Shown here one piece after another: positions 5,926-6,453 of a DNA stretch of 6,453 bases. Both the position numbers and the translations under genes were made by a program. The stretch is from assembly GCA_024643945.1 (NCBI GenBank), contig JAHELX010000355.1:1-6453 (forward strand), given 5' to 3'. Source of the DNA: Anaerolineales bacterium. Its GTDB lineage: Bacteria; Chloroflexota; Anaerolineae; 4572-78; NAK82. Positions within the stretch are counted from its first letter, which is position 1. Each line of letters starts with the position of its first letter. A model generated the notes under the pieces. The model did no database searches and was not told where the DNA came from. It saw only the letters and a list, made by a program, of their open reading frames with translations.

Positions 5926-6059
5926 ATTTCGTTGAGCGGGCCATCGAAGCCAATCGTCTGAGGCGTCCACTCTCCCTCGTAGCCGATGACCCCCTTGATC
6001 ACCTGACGTATGAACGGACTTTGCCTCCTGGGGTATGTCAGTTGTCTTGTAATTGGATG

Positions 6060-6453
6060 TTAAGTGTTGCGGGGCGAGCCCGGTTGGCCTGCCCGGTCTC
6101 TCAACCGGATCACCAACTTGAGACCTGACCAGGTTTCGTCCACAGCACACACCTTGGTGTCGACCAACCCGCTCTTCAGGGCCAGGTCCCGGATGAGGTT
6201 CTCGTTCAAATTGGTGGCAACCTTCGACGACTTCTTGGGCCATGAGACCCAAATCATACCCGTGGGGACGATGTGCTGCTTCAACGTTTCTATCTGGGCT
6301 TCAAGCTGCGCCTTATCCGTGGCGAAAATGTGAATCAAGTCAAACGCTCCTTCGCCAGGCTCGCCGACGGAAACGTTCTCTGGCAGATCATCCAGGAGAT
6401 GCCAATAGTTCTGGGGTGGGTCGATCACGCACATTTTGAAGCCGGCTTTGATC
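6060..6453 (-). CDS. DUF3052-like protein, N-terminus beyond the window
   Basis: The frame is open through the right edge (residues IKAGFK precede the first methionine at 6434), so the gene starts outside the window and that methionine is probably internal. About 130 residues are visible. The pattern matches my memory of the DUF3052 family: a start of the type GIKxGFKMCVIDPPQNYW, then FDLIHIFATDKAQLEAQI, MIWVSWPKKSSKVATNLNENLIRD, and the ending VDTKVCAVDETWSGLKLVIRLRDR. These are small soluble proteins of unknown function with a fold resembling methyltransferase or nucleotide-binding domains but without an evident catalytic motif; the role is unknown. It lies on the same strand as the acyl-CoA synthetase, 150 bases upstream, so co-transcription is possible. 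Identification is by recalled sequence pattern only. Confidence 0.8.
   Translation of the reverse strand, partial: IKAGFKMCVIDPPQNYWHLLDDLPENVSVGEPGEGAFDLIHIFATDKAQLEAQIETLKQHIVPTGMIWVSWPKKSSKVATNLNENLIRDLALKSGLVDTKVCAVDETWSGLKLVIRLRDRAGQPGSPRNT

Noticed and set aside
6045..6063. TTAACA box on the minus strand as a possible -35 for the acyl-CoA synthetase
   Set aside because: No acceptable -10 hexamer stands 16-19 bases downstream, so a promoter call is not supported.
5836..6252. Minus-strand open frame bridging the DUF3052-like gene and the synthetase start
   Set aside because: It is out of frame with both recognisable genes, is Arg/Gly-rich, and would need to overlap both.

Overview
This is a fairly GC-rich bacterial chromosomal window with ordinary metabolic and housekeeping genes. 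The organism is probably a Chloroflexota (Anaerolineae-like) bacterium. That guess rests on the protein flavour (a glucuronate isomerase with an NDDTRAF/ARHD C-terminal region, a DUF3052-like protein, an ECF-type transporter piece) and on intergenic palindromic repeats of the 'gtcattcc...gaggaatct' and 'gtagggg...ccctac' kinds. No marker gene fixes the taxonomy.

Left edge, plus strand (about 1-990): the 3' end of a membrane protein that starts outside the window overlaps by 4 bases (ATGA) an EcfT/CbiQ-type transmembrane coupling protein. Together they look like the tail of an energy-coupling-factor vitamin or metal uptake operon whose other parts lie upstream. This operon converges on the minus-strand genes that fill the rest of the window.

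Minus strand, read from right to left: a DUF3052-like protein cut by the right edge; a 150-bp gap; an AMP-forming acyl-CoA synthetase; and directly after its stop codon (TGA then GTG) a crotonase-fold enoyl-CoA hydratase/isomerase. The last two form a tight translationally coupled pair for activating a carboxylic acid to its CoA thioester and processing the double bond. After a more AT-rich 143-bp spacer comes uxaC, glucuronate/uronate isomerase, without other hexuronate genes nearby. Last is thpR, an RNA 2',3'-cyclic phosphodiesterase (2H/LigT family).

The 333-bp gap between uxaC and thpR carries no gene but is dense in repeats. A 141-bp element with imperfect 14-bp terminal inverted repeats beginning GTAA or GTTA sits between 8-bp direct repeats (CAATACTT). 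This is the layout of a non-autonomous transposon (MITE), possibly mobilised by an IS66-type transposase. A second, separate palindromic repeat follows it.

I found no clearly novel multi-gene system. The most interesting points are the MITE-like element and the crotonase that lacks one of the two catalytic glutamates of classical enoyl-CoA hydratases.
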